Of a stretch of DNA of 64,000 nucleotides, positions 36,940-45,951 are shown one piece after another. Origin of the DNA: Faecalibacillus intestinalis (GTDB lineage: Bacteria > Bacillota_I > Bacilli_A > Erysipelotrichales > Coprobacillaceae); NCBI RefSeq assembly GCF_003024685.1, contig NZ_PYLQ01000002.1:13062-77061 (forward strand), given 5' to 3'. A program made the translations under genes and the position numbers. Every line of letters begins with the position of its first letter. Positions within the stretch are counted from its first letter, which is position 1. Under the pieces are notes generated by a model, which was given only the letters and a program-made list of their open reading frames with translations, ran no database searches and was not told the origin of the DNA.

Positions 36940-37893
36940 ATGGAAAAAGTATTAGATATCACATCAAATGATCATATTATCATGATTGATAAACTCTGTA
37001 AAAGAATATTAGGACATCCTGAAATCTTAGGAAGAATCATTAAAGGATTTATTAAAGAAGCTGAGGATGTATCTTTAGAAGAAATCATTGAACTTATTAA
37101 AGGAAAGAAGGATCAGGAAGGGAATTCTTATTTCCAACAGCTAAATAATGTCATCGATATTGCTCATCATGGAAGAGTGGAATTCGATTATTTCTGCTGT
37201 ATCAATCTGCCACAAGCTGATGGAACAATGAAAAGAATTTATCTAGATGTAGAGATACAAAATGTAGAGAATCCCGGATATGCCCCACTAACAAGAGGAA
37301 ATGATTATCTTTCAAGAATGATTACCAGTCAAAATGGAAAGGAATATGATTATAGAAACTATGATGGAATGAAAAAGACCTATGTCATATGGATACTTCC
37401 ACAGGCAGCAAAAAAACGAGATGGACATGTCAATCGCATAAACTCTAAATTAGAAAATGTCAGTGGAAGTACTATTGAAAGGTTAGAAAGTTATGATAAA
37501 AGCGAACAGATTATGATATACTTAAATAAAGATCATGATATCAAAAATAAGTATGAAGATAGTGATTGGATAAAGACACCATTAGTCATATTTTTAAATA
37601 ATACATACGATCTTTTGATAAAGAAAGAAGTTATGAAAGAATATGGATTTGAAGAAATAGAGAAGGAGGTTAAAAAGATGTGTAATTTAGGAGAAATGAT
37701 AGCCAGAGAAAATATAGAAAAAGGACATTCTATGGGGCTTGAACAAGGACTAGTACAAGGACAAAAATTGGAAAGAATTGCATCGATTAAAAATTTAATG
37801 AAAAAAATGGCAATACCATTAGATAAAGCAATGGACCTATTAGATTTATCTAGTATAGAAAAAGAAGAAATGAAAAAACATTTTCAATCTTAA
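36940..37893 (+). CDS. Rpn-family PD-(D/E)XK nuclease / transposase-like protein
   Basis: Member of the recombination-promoting nuclease group often duplicated in Firmicute genomes. The protein is 317 aa. The nuclease core is visible as VEFDYFCCINLP and YLDVEIQNVENPG (Asp, Glu-x-Gln), followed by LTRGNDYLSRMI; the C-terminus has an EQGLVQGQKLERI helix. Codon use (more ATA and AGA) differs from its neighbours, a sign of transfer. No terminal inverted repeats or target duplication are seen. Own promoter-like region and AGGAGG upstream. Confidence 0.87.
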   Translation: MEKVLDITSNDHIIMIDKLCKRILGHPEILGRIIKGFIKEAEDVSLEEIIELIKGKKDQEGNSYFQQLNNVIDIAHHGRVEFDYFCCINLPQADGTMKRIYLDVEIQNVENPGYAPLTRGNDYLSRMITSQNGKEYDYRNYDGMKKTYVIWILPQAAKKRDGHVNRINSKLENVSGSTIERLESYDKSEQIMIYLNKDHDIKNKYEDSDWIKTPLVIFLNNTYDLLIKKEVMKEYGFEEIEKEVKKMCNLGEMIARENIEKGHSMGLEQGLVQGQKLERIASIKNLMKKMAIPLDKAMDLLDLSSIEKEEMKKHFQS

Positions 37894-37920
37894 AAGAACG
37901 TGCACCTACACGTTCTTTTG
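37892..37920. terminator. Shared terminator, Rpn and LTA synthase genes
   Basis: AAAGAACGTG/CACGTTCTTT stem with T-rich flanks on both sides. The convergent LTA-synthase-like gene stops inside it. Confidence 0.8.
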
Positions 37921-39339
37921 TTTATTAATCAATATTTTACGGTAAAATTGAGAATATTTAGTGACTTCACTATTAATTTTCTTTACCCCATATTTTTCTA
38001 AAAGTGTTTTTTCATCACTAAATAAGTTTGTTCCTAATCCTAGATGTTCACCTTTGATCTTGACTCCTAGACTCGCAAGAATTGTTGGATAAAAATCAAA
38101 GATAGCAAATTTTCTGTTTTTAGGTTGAAGAGGTTCAATTGCACTATTAATAAAACAATTATAAGGAGTACGTAAATAGGTTTTATCTAAGTGCTTAAAG
38201 AATTTTTCAGACATACTTTTATGATCACCCGTAATAACAATTGTTGTATTTTCATACCATTCTTGTTTTTGACACCATCTTACAAAAGCTTCCACTTGTC
38301 TTGATTGACAACTAATAACATTAGCGTATTGACTATCATATTCATGTTTACACTCGTCACAAATATATCCATCTGGTGTATGAGTATCAATTGTCACCAG
38401 TTCCATACAAAATGGTTGATTACTTTTAGCCATTTCTGTTAAATCTTCTTTCGCAAATTCAAAGACTTTTTTATCTTCAAATCCCCAAAAAACATGATAA
38501 TCTTGAGGAAGTCTTCCTTCTTTCTTTAAAGAAGTTGTATCTTCTATTTTAAAATTTCCATGTTGTTTATAAAAATTAGAGGTACAACCAAAGTTAGCAT
38601 CTGATCCCATTAAAATTCGATTTTGATAACCTTGTTTTTCTAATATTTCACCCAATGTATAACATCCTGATAAAAATGAAGAATTTTCATCATATTTATT
38701 TTTTGACATCGGTAATAAAAGCGGAATTCCCGCTTCTTGTGCAACCATTGAAGCAATAGTCCATTGTGTTCCTTCAATAGTATAAGAACCCCCTATTTTA
38801 TTCGAATGTGAAAAATTAATATTTTCTTTTGCTAGCTTACCTAATTCTTTAATATAATTATTTTTTTCTTGTCCGCCATCTTCTTTAGAAAGATACGTAT
38901 TTTCTACAGATTCTAAATAAATATGAATTAAATTTCTTTTTTCTTTAAATTCTAATTCAACATTTTGAGGATCCACATAATGTTCTTCATAAAGTTTAGA
39001 TGTTCTAACCATATCAAAAACATACGTAATAATTTGATAATTAATTAATGCGTAAAGCAATGTTCCAAGAATTAAAATAGTAATACAAATACCTTGGTAA
39101 TCAAATAAAAAAACAAGTGGTGTTTTATATAATAAAAATACTCCTATTAAAGTTGTTAAAAAGGTTGGTGGTGCACAATTTAAAAACCAATCTTTAAAAA
39201 TACCTTCATCTGTTCCATCACAAGGAACAATCATGTGATAAATCATTTGATTTAAGGTTTTTACTGAAAAAGTACGATTTCCCCATAAAATACTAAAGAT
39301 TACTAACATTACAATAAATAAAATTATTATTAAACTCAT
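37906..39339 (-). CDS. LTA synthase-like sulfatase-family phosphoglycerol transferase
   Basis: Membrane enzyme of the alkaline phosphatase superfamily that transfers glycerol-phosphate outside the cell, for teichoic acid or glycolipid decoration. The protein is 477 aa: three N-terminal hydrophobic segments (about 1-110), then a catalytic domain with IHIYLESVENTYLS (Thr nucleophile), TIDTHTPDG and VITGDHKSM (Asp-His metal site). Shorter than LtaS (about 640 aa) and with fewer membrane segments, so it may be a related transferase. Confidence 0.85.
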   Translation of the reverse strand: MSLIIILFIVMLVIFSILWGNRTFSVKTLNQMIYHMIVPCDGTDEGIFKDWFLNCAPPTFLTTLIGVFLLYKTPLVFLFDYQGICITILILGTLLYALINYQIITYVFDMVRTSKLYEEHYVDPQNVELEFKEKRNLIHIYLESVENTYLSKEDGGQEKNNYIKELGKLAKENINFSHSNKIGGSYTIEGTQWTIASMVAQEAGIPLLLPMSKNKYDENSSFLSGCYTLGEILEKQGYQNRILMGSDANFGCTSNFYKQHGNFKIEDTTSLKKEGRLPQDYHVFWGFEDKKVFEFAKEDLTEMAKSNQPFCMELVTIDTHTPDGYICDECKHEYDSQYANVISCQSRQVEAFVRWCQKQEWYENTTIVITGDHKSMSEKFFKHLDKTYLRTPYNCFINSAIEPLQPKNRKFAIFDFYPTILASLGVKIKGEHLGLGTNLFSDEKTLLEKYGVKKINSEVTKYSQFYRKILINKQKNV

Positions 39340-39450
39340 ATCATCATTCCTTTTTATTGGTTCATTCTATCATAATTTTTTATAAAGAGCGAGAAACAAA
39401 ATACCCTTTTTTTCGATTATTCGTTATAATACTTACGAAGGAGTAAAAAA

Positions 39451-40233
39451 ATGAAAGATAGAAAATTATTATTTTTTGATATTGATGGTACATTATTGAG
39501 TGAAAAGACTCATACTGTTCCTCAAAGTGCTAAAGAAGCTTTAAAAAAAGCTAAAGAAAATGGACATCTCATTTTTATTAATACAGGTCGACCTATTTCT
39601 ACAATAGATCAAGAGATTCATGATTTAAACCCTGATGGTTATATTTGTGGATGTGGAACATACATCACTTATCATGACCAAGTAATCTATCATCATCAAT
39701 TATCTAAAGAAAGATGTAAAGAAATTGCATCTCTTATTAAAAAATATGAAATTGATGCTGTTTTAGAATCAAAAGATCATGTTTATTTTAATACTCATAT
39801 TAAAAATTCTTTTGTTCAAGGAATTCAAGAAAGATATACAAATAATGGTTTCAATGTTTCAACAAGTGAAGATTCAAATCTTTCCTTTGATAAATTTACT
39901 ATTTGGTTTGATCATGATATCCAAGCCTTTAGAGATAATATTTCTCAAGATTTTGATATTATTGAACGTAGTGAAGAAATGTGGGAAATCGTACCAAAGA
40001 ATCACTCAAAAGCTACAGGTATTCAAACTGTTGCGGATGATTTTAAAAGCGATTTAGATCATTGTTATGTCTTTGGAGATTCTTTCAATGATGAAAGTAT
40101 GTTACGTTATGTTAAACATTCTATTGTTATGGCTAATGGTGTACAAGCTATGAAAGATATTGCTTATTTTGTGACAAAAGATATTGAAGATGATGGTATT
40201 GCATATGCTTTAGAAAAACTTGATCTTATCTAA
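39451..40233 (+). CDS. Cof-type HAD-superfamily phosphatase
   Basis: Broad sugar-phosphate or cofactor phosphatase. The protein is 260 aa. HAD motif I FFDIDGTLL with nucleophile Asp, motif II NTGRP, motif III Lys (SKATGIQ) and motif IV GDSFNDESML. A C2 cap lies between. GAAGGAG precedes ATG 39451. Substrate unknown. Confidence 0.9.
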   Translation: MKDRKLLFFDIDGTLLSEKTHTVPQSAKEALKKAKENGHLIFINTGRPISTIDQEIHDLNPDGYICGCGTYITYHDQVIYHHQLSKERCKEIASLIKKYEIDAVLESKDHVYFNTHIKNSFVQGIQERYTNNGFNVSTSEDSNLSFDKFTIWFDHDIQAFRDNISQDFDIIERSEEMWEIVPKNHSKATGIQTVADDFKSDLDHCYVFGDSFNDESMLRYVKHSIVMANGVQAMKDIAYFVTKDIEDDGIAYALEKLDLI

Positions 40234-40239
40234 GATTAA

Positions 40240-40266
40240 AAAAGCCTGCTTGGCAGGTTTTTTCAT
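40240..40266 (+). terminator. Terminator after HAD gene
   Basis: Stem GCCTGC/GCAGGT (GT pair) with a short TTG loop, preceded by A-run and followed by TTTTTT. Confidence 0.75.
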
Positions 40267-40274
40267 TTATTATA

Positions 40275-40838
40275 TTAATCTAACTTACATAACATAATGC
40301 CTGGATTTTCTTCAAATGCCTTAAATCCCATTTTTTCATAAAATCTAACCGCACGTTTATTATTTGTATCAACTAAAACACATATACCAGGTACTTTTTC
40401 TTCTTTTAAAACTTCAAATAAAGCTTGCATTAACTTTGAACCCACACCATTACCTGTATATTCTTCTAATATATCAATATGAATATGTGCTGGATATTCA
40501 GGATAAAAACGTTCTAGTTCACGATTAGCATTAGAAAATCTTTTTGCTTTTACTTCATCTAATTCTTTTAAAGTCAAATAATAAGGATATGCATTTTTTT
40601 CATAAGCCTTTAAATCCTTGGCACATAAAATATAACCACACACCTCATCTAAATCATTTTTAAGTATTAAACAGATTTCTTTATCAATATAAGGATCACA
40701 ATATAAAGCTAATGTTGCCTTTTTAGCATTATCATCTTTATATCTAGATGTTGATTGAGAAATACATACATTTTGTACTTGTTGTTTATATTTTAGTTCA
40801 TATTTAATTATTTCCATTTTTTCTTTCAAAAGAACCAT
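40275..40838 (-). CDS. GNAT-family N-acetyltransferase
   Basis: Acetyl-CoA dependent acetyltransferase, substrate unknown. About 187 aa. The acetyl-CoA loop is seen in EYTGNGVGSKLMQALFE and the closing NNKRAVRFYEKMGF. Start is uncertain: ATG 40838 has a distant AAGGGAAAGGG, while ATG 40817 has GAAAG. Single gene. Confidence 0.82.
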   Translation of the reverse strand: MVLLKEKMEIIKYELKYKQQVQNVCISQSTSRYKDDNAKKATLALYCDPYIDKEICLILKNDLDEVCGYILCAKDLKAYEKNAYPYYLTLKELDEVKAKRFSNANRELERFYPEYPAHIHIDILEEYTGNGVGSKLMQALFEVLKEEKVPGICVLVDTNNKRAVRFYEKMGFKAFEENPGIMLCKLD

Positions 40839-40914
40839 TGCAAGTTCTTTCCCTTTCCCTTTTATCATTCAAATTATTACATAAAAATGACTATACCATC
40901 AAGCTCTTAATATT

Positions 40915-40950
40915 CCTAAAAAAAGAGTATTTATGAAATTTCATAAATAC
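40915..40950 (-). terminator. Terminator after folD-DUF951 unit
   Basis: AGTATTTATGA/TCATAAATACT 11-bp stem with AATT loop, then CTCTTTTTTTAGG on the minus strand. It overlaps the DUF951 stop. Confidence 0.85.
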
Positions 40951-41138
40951 TACTCTACATGTTCTACAACTTTTTTTAAACGTTTTTCAAAATCACGTCT
41001 AGAAAACATAACAATTGCATTACATCCTAAACATTTAATTTTAATATCAGCACCCATTCTTACAATCTTCCATTGATTTGATTTTTTACATGGATGTTGT
41101 TTCTTCATTTCTACTATATCATTTAATTGATAATCCAT
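40950..41138 (-). CDS. DUF951 family small zinc-ribbon-like protein
   Basis: A 62-aa protein of a conserved Firmicute family of unknown function. The C-x(n)-C pairs KQHPCKKSNQW and IKCLGCNAIVMFSR fit a small metal-binding fold with nucleic-acid-like contacts. It follows folD by 2 bp and is in the same operon. Confidence 0.88.
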   Translation of the reverse strand: MDYQLNDIVEMKKQHPCKKSNQWKIVRMGADIKIKCLGCNAIVMFSRRDFEKRLKKVVEHVE

Positions 41139-41140
41139 AT

Positions 41141-41989
41141 TTACTCTCCTTGATGATGATAAAATGCTTCTAAAGTGTTTTGTAATAACATTGTAATCGT
41201 CATTGGTCCAATTCCTCCTGGAACAGGAGTGATTGCATAAACTTTATCTTTCACATCTTCAAAGTCGACATCTCCACAAAGTTTATTATTTTCATCACGA
41301 TTAATACCAACATCTAAAACAACAGCGCCTTCTTTAACATAGTCACTATTGATCATTTTAGCACGACCAACAGCTGCAATTAAAACATCTGCTCTTTGAC
41401 AAACTTCTTTTAAATTTTTTGTTTTACTATGAGCGATTGTTACAGTGGCATTTTTTTGTAAACATAAAAGCGCTACTGGTTTTCCTACAATGTTACTTCT
41501 TCCCACAACAACAACTTCTTTTCCTGTTAAATCATAGTTGATTTCATCTAATAAAACCATCATTCCTTTAGGTGTACATGGTACTAAACTTCTTTGTCCT
41601 AAAAATAACTTAGCCACATTTTCTGGATGAAAACCATCTACATCTTTTGATGGATCAATGGCTTCTAAAACTTTATCTTCATTAATATGTTTAGGTAAAG
41701 GTAATTGTACTAAAATTCCATCAACTGTTTCATCTTCATTTAATTGTTTGATTTCGTTTAAAAGTTCTTCTTCACTAAAAGTTGCATCATGTGTAATTTT
41801 TAAAGAATCCATTCCTACATAAGAACATCCTCTTTCTTTATTTCTAACGTATACTTGACTTGCTTGATTTTCCCCTACTAAAATAACCGCAAGTTTTGGT
41901 AATCTATTGTATTTATTTTTTATTTCTTCAACTTCAACTTTTAACTGTTCTTTTATCTTTTTTGATATCTCTTTTCCACTAATAATCAT
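41141..41989 (-). CDS. folD: Bifunctional methylenetetrahydrofolate dehydrogenase/cyclohydrolase FolD
   Basis: Interconverts 5,10-methylene- and 10-formyl-tetrahydrofolate for one-carbon supply. The protein is 282 aa, the standard length. VRNKERGCSYVGM (catalytic Lys), DGILVQLPLPKH, VVVGRSNIVGKPVA (NADP site) and TPVPGGIGPMT are present. ATG 41989 follows GAGGGGG. Operon with DUF951. Confidence 0.96.
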   Translation of the reverse strand: MIISGKEISKKIKEQLKVEVEEIKNKYNRLPKLAVILVGENQASQVYVRNKERGCSYVGMDSLKITHDATFSEEELLNEIKQLNEDETVDGILVQLPLPKHINEDKVLEAIDPSKDVDGFHPENVAKLFLGQRSLVPCTPKGMMVLLDEINYDLTGKEVVVVGRSNIVGKPVALLCLQKNATVTIAHSKTKNLKEVCQRADVLIAAVGRAKMINSDYVKEGAVVLDVGINRDENNKLCGDVDFEDVKDKVYAITPVPGGIGPMTITMLLQNTLEAFYHHQGE

Positions 41990-42098
41990 GATATGTCCCC
42001 CTCATATTATTTATGATTATATAGGAATGACCTTGTAAATTCAATATAAAGAAACACATGTATTTATATTAAACATCGATATCAAAAACAATCTTTTT

Positions 42099-43118
42099 CT
42101 ATCCTGTATGTTTCGCATAATAAAGTTTGTGATCCGCTCGATTAAACAATTTAACAATTTCATCTTCTTGATAAAAAACTTCTACACCACCACTAAAAGA
42201 TAATTCAATTCCTTTTGATTGTTTTCCATAAAGTGCAAATTCTTCAGCAACTTTATTCAAGGTATCCTCTATAACTTCATGATTTATATCATCAAATACA
42301 AGCATAAATTCTTCACCACAAAAACGTGTAACAATTCCTTTATTATCCATATTTTTCTTCATAGAATCTGAAAAAGCTTGCAATGTTTGGTCACCATAAA
42401 TATGTCCATATTGATCATTAATACTTTTAAAATCATCTATATCTAATAAAGCGACTGCAAATTCTTGATTTTCAATCTTCTTTTTTTTATTTAAATATTC
42501 AACTAAATATCTTCTATTATAAATATGTGTTAAAGGATCTAAGTGTGCCATCTCTTGAAGTTGGTTTGCTAGTTCTGAAAGTTTATCTTGTTGTAAACGA
42601 TAATGTTTCATTAAAATAATCGACATCATAACAATACTGATCATTGCTATAAAATAAGTCACTAAAATAGCAATAAGATTAGGATTAATCTCTATTCCTG
42701 CAAAAAGATGCGAATACATCACTTTAATATAAATAACAATTCCATCGTAAAAAAAAATAAATAAAGAACCTATTATTTGCCACTTTTCTTCTAAAAATAA
42801 TACTGTACTTACAATACCTAAAATCATATACAAAATATAATAAGCACCATAAACCAAATATAAAACAGGAAACTCTATAATATTTCCTAATACTAAAATA
42901 ATTACTGACGGCAACTTGCTATTTTTAGTATACATTCCCATAATTCCCGCAATATACATAATAATTGCACAAACTAAAGTAAATATTGTTATAGACGTAA
43001 AACCATAAATAATAGCATTAGATATAAATCCTATCGTATTAGCAACAATAGCTGTAATTGATAGTACATAAAATAAACGTATTTTTAATTCCTCATTCAT
43101 CTTTACAATAGATTGCAT
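42099..43118 (-). CDS. Membrane GGDEF-domain protein (putative diguanylate cyclase)
   Basis: A 339-aa protein. Six membrane segments (about 15-170), a coiled linker, then a GGDEF domain (about 190-339). The metal site LLDIDDFKSINDQYGH is intact, but the signature loop reads CGEEF (residues 267-271) instead of GGDEF or GGEEF. Activity may be altered; it may bind GTP only. Start ATG 43118 follows AAGGAG. Confidence 0.88.
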   Translation of the reverse strand: MQSIVKMNEELKIRLFYVLSITAIVANTIGFISNAIIYGFTSITIFTLVCAIIMYIAGIMGMYTKNSKLPSVIILVLGNIIEFPVLYLVYGAYYILYMILGIVSTVLFLEEKWQIIGSLFIFFYDGIVIYIKVMYSHLFAGIEINPNLIAILVTYFIAMISIVMMSIILMKHYRLQQDKLSELANQLQEMAHLDPLTHIYNRRYLVEYLNKKKKIENQEFAVALLDIDDFKSINDQYGHIYGDQTLQAFSDSMKKNMDNKGIVTRFCGEEFMLVFDDINHEVIEDTLNKVAEEFALYGKQSKGIELSFSGGVEVFYQEDEIVKLFNRADHKLYYAKHTG

Positions 43119-43184
43119 TTATCAAACTCCTTAAAATACTTTTTGTGGATTTCATAATAATATATGTGTAAATAAAAAGCAAAC

Positions 43185-43214
43185 AAAAAAGCTACTTTTT
43201 ATCGTAGCTTTTCA
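43185..43214 (-). terminator. Terminator after EIIC gene 43222-44499
   Basis: AAAAGCTAC/GTAGCTTTT stem with an 8-nt loop and T run on the minus strand. Confidence 0.85.
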
Positions 43215-43221
43215 ATATATT

Positions 43222-44499
43222 TTATTCACCTTCATGATCCAAAGTATTTTTTTCATATACTTTAAAGAATGGATAGTATACTGCCACAGAAATAGCAATA
43301 AGTACAAACATAAAGATAACATTTCTGATATCTAATGCTGATAAGAATCCTTGTGCAAAGAATGGTGTAAATGAAGGATCAACAATATATCCTAATGATA
43401 CAATTCCCATTTTTTGAACAAGATATCCAAGTCCTGATGAAATACATGGCATAATTAAAAATGGAATAGATAAAATAGGATTTAATACAATTGGTGTTCC
43501 AAAGATAATTGGTTCATTAATACCACAAATACCAGGTAAAACACTTAAACGACCAATTGATCTAATGTGTTTAGATTTAGATTTACACATTAGTAAAACA
43601 AGACCTAATGTATTACCAGCTCCACCAATTAATACATATCTAAACATTTGTAGGTTAATTAAAGCTGTTGGTTCTTTTCCAGCATTCACTAATTCAGCAT
43701 TGATTCCAGTATTTGAAATACATAATGCGAATACAATTGGGAATACAATAGAAGAACCATTAATTCCAAATAACCATAAAATATTAGAGAATAAATAAAT
43801 TCCCATAAACATCCAAATATTATCAACACCTGAAATAGCTGGTGTTAAAATAGACATAATGAAATCTGGTAAATTTTTACCTGAAGCTGCTACTAAAGCA
43901 ATATTTAAACCATAAATAATAATAATATTAGCTGCAAGTGGTAATAAACTATTTACAAAATCAGTAACTGCACTTGGTACACTTGCTGGAAATGAAATAA
44001 CTAATTTCTTGCTTACAAATCGTGAAATTTCTACTGAAATCAAAGCAATAATAATTGCAACAAATAATCCATCAGCTCCTAAATAGCTTGTTTGGATACC
44101 ACCATCTTTTAATGGTGCTGACACCATTAAGAAAGTACACATTGCAATAATACCATAGACTGCTGATTTCATTTGATAGCTTTCTGCTAAACAATAAGCA
44201 ATACCAAATGCTGAAATAAGACCAACAAGTCCCATTGTATAATTATATGGTAAAGTTAATACATCATAATTTGCGACAGCAAATTGTTTCCAACTAATTA
44301 ATGCTTTTAAAAAGATATTTCCTGTATGTAAATCAACTAAATCTAGATTAATTGGTGGATTTGCAACAATTAAAAATAAAGATCCAATAACAATTAATCC
44401 AAGTGGCATCATCATTCCTGATGAAATAGCTTGTAAATGTCTTTGTTGTGCTAACTTATTAGCGAAAGGCTCTAATAGCTTTTCTAATTTTTCTATCAT
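43222..44499 (-). CDS. PTS permease EIIC, lactose/cellobiose family (no EIIA/EIIB beside it)
   Basis: Membrane channel of a sugar PTS. The protein is 425 aa with about ten hydrophobic segments; the signature GINEPIIFGTPIVLNP and VLIGGAGNTLGLVLL are seen. GGGGAATAGGA precedes ATG 44499. It follows the RarA-C-like gene by 27 bp in a two-gene operon. No EIIA or EIIB gene is adjacent. An RpiR regulator is divergent. Substrate probably a beta- or alpha-glucoside; not determinable. Confidence 0.9.
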   Translation of the reverse strand: MIEKLEKLLEPFANKLAQQRHLQAISSGMMMPLGLIVIGSLFLIVANPPINLDLVDLHTGNIFLKALISWKQFAVANYDVLTLPYNYTMGLVGLISAFGIAYCLAESYQMKSAVYGIIAMCTFLMVSAPLKDGGIQTSYLGADGLFVAIIIALISVEISRFVSKKLVISFPASVPSAVTDFVNSLLPLAANIIIIYGLNIALVAASGKNLPDFIMSILTPAISGVDNIWMFMGIYLFSNILWLFGINGSSIVFPIVFALCISNTGINAELVNAGKEPTALINLQMFRYVLIGGAGNTLGLVLLMCKSKSKHIRSIGRLSVLPGICGINEPIIFGTPIVLNPILSIPFLIMPCISSGLGYLVQKMGIVSLGYIVDPSFTPFFAQGFLSALDIRNVIFMFVLIAISVAVYYPFFKVYEKNTLDHEGE

Positions 44500-44526
44500 T
44501 TTTTCCTATTCCCCTTAAATATTTAA

Positions 44527-45138
44527 TTAAAATTGCCAACCATTAAATGTAAATGCTGTATCTACTACATTTTCTGGATCATATTCTTCTAAGATTTTAG
44601 CATAACGTTCTTTATAATCGTTATCTACTTCCATTTGAGGAATAACTTTACTTGCTTCATGTAAGAAATGGAATGAATCACGTCCCATTGCTTTTCCTCT
44701 TACTGTATGTTTATCTAAAGCAACATCTGGAATTTCTGGGAATTTACCCATTGCAAATGATTTAATACAAATATTTTTTAATAAATCACTTGAACGATCT
44801 TTTTGACAACTGCATAAATAACGAATTGCATGAATGAAATACATTGGTTGATCTCCATCTGCATAATCAAAGTTTTTAGACATTTGATATAAGTTATTAA
44901 CTAATACAGCAGCCATAGGATCTCCCATCCCAATATCTTCTACTGAAATAGTTAATAAACGTCTCCACATCTTTTCTAATAATTGTGGTGAAGAGATATA
45001 CATTTCATATGCAAACATACATGCATCTTCTTCTTTTGCTCTTCTAATTGATTTTTGTAATGCAGAAATAACTTCATCTCCTGCATAACCGTTTTTTGTA
45101 ACGATTTTTGACCATGGGTCATACATTGCTTTTGCCAT
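44527..45138 (-). CDS. Stand-alone protein like the C-terminal domain of RarA/MgsA (copy 1)
   Basis: A 203-aa protein without any P-loop. ALQKSIRRAKEEDA (residues 26-39) and WRRLLTISVEDIGMGDP (58-74) match the collar domain of RarA/MgsA, where KSIRGSD and RRL..SEDIG stand at equivalent places. A second motif DKHTVRGKAMGR starts at 142. ATG 45138 has AAAGGAG upstream. It shares most of these blocks with the gene at 47982-48584. Both sit directly next to Lac-family PTS genes, which is unexpected for a DNA-repair-type domain. The similarity is by eye; the job is unknown. Confidence 0.7.
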   Translation of the reverse strand: MAKAMYDPWSKIVTKNGYAGDEVISALQKSIRRAKEEDACMFAYEMYISSPQLLEKMWRRLLTISVEDIGMGDPMAAVLVNNLYQMSKNFDYADGDQPMYFIHAIRYLCSCQKDRSSDLLKNICIKSFAMGKFPEIPDVALDKHTVRGKAMGRDSFHFLHEASKVIPQMEVDNDYKERYAKILEEYDPENVVDTAFTFNGWQF

Positions 45139-45189
45139 TACTCTTGCTCCTTTATTTTTTCTGTGACATAATTGTGGCGAGGTGATTTT

Positions 45190-45876
45190 ATGAACATTGA
45201 TCATTTAAAAGATAAATTTGATTTAAATGAATTAGAAGTTTCTATATTAACTTATATTAAAAAAAATCAAAAAAATTTAAAAAATATTACCATTAGACAA
45301 ATGGCAAAAGATAATTTTACATCAACTTCTGCCATCTATCGTTTATGTAATAAATTAGAATTTAGTGGTTATAGTGATATGATTTATCATCTATCTAGTA
45401 ATACTCAGAATAATGCTCCTGCTCAAAAATACGAAAACTATTTACCTCATTTTATTCAATTATTAAATAAACATAAAAATAGTAAAATCGTTGTTTTTGG
45501 TATGGGATTTTCAGCTCCAATTGCTGATTACATTTGTCAAAGACTTACACTTAATGGCTTTTATGCCATGAGTGTCATTCATACCGAAATGCTTGATGAA
45601 AATTTCCAAGATGATACCTTATTGATTATCATTTCTAATTCAGGTATTACCAATAGATTAATTGATTTTGTTGAATTAGCACATAAGCAACATATTGATA
45701 CACTTTGTTTTTTAGCTAATAAAAATTCTAAAACTTATCAATATGCAACTTTACCAATTATTGTTGGTACATATAATCCTTTTAGTCATGATAACCTTGT
45801 ACCTAATACCTTTTTTGGACAAGTTCTCATTGTTTTTGAGTCACTTCTTTATTCATATTTATCCTCAAAAAAATAA
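45190..45876 (+). CDS. RpiR-family transcriptional regulator
   Basis: A 228-aa sugar-phosphate-responsive regulator. HTH about 1-72 (IRQMAKDNFTSTSAIYRLCN), SIS domain about 80-210 (IVVFGMGFSAPIADY, IISNSGITNRLID). ATG 45190 follows GAGGTGAT. Only 51 bp separate it from the divergent RarA-C-like/EIIC operon, which it probably controls. Confidence 0.86.
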   Translation: MNIDHLKDKFDLNELEVSILTYIKKNQKNLKNITIRQMAKDNFTSTSAIYRLCNKLEFSGYSDMIYHLSSNTQNNAPAQKYENYLPHFIQLLNKHKNSKIVVFGMGFSAPIADYICQRLTLNGFYAMSVIHTEMLDENFQDDTLLIIISNSGITNRLIDFVELAHKQHIDTLCFLANKNSKTYQYATLPIIVGTYNPFSHDNLVPNTFFGQVLIVFESLLYSYLSSKK

Positions 45877-45916
45877 TATACTTCTTACAAATTTATTAAA
45901 ATAATTTGTCGATATA

Positions 45917-45950
45917 AAAAAACATGTTTCTATTTTCGAAACATGTTTTT
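45917..45950. terminator. Bidirectional terminator between RpiR and YczE genes
   Basis: AAAAACATGTTTC/GAAACATGTTTTT stem, 7-nt loop, A and T runs on both sides. Confidence 0.85.
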
Positions 45951-45951
45951 A

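Noticed and set aside
36940-37893. Intact transposon or IS element at the Rpn gene
   Set aside because: No terminal inverted repeats or target-site duplications could be seen; Rpn proteins occur as solitary genes.
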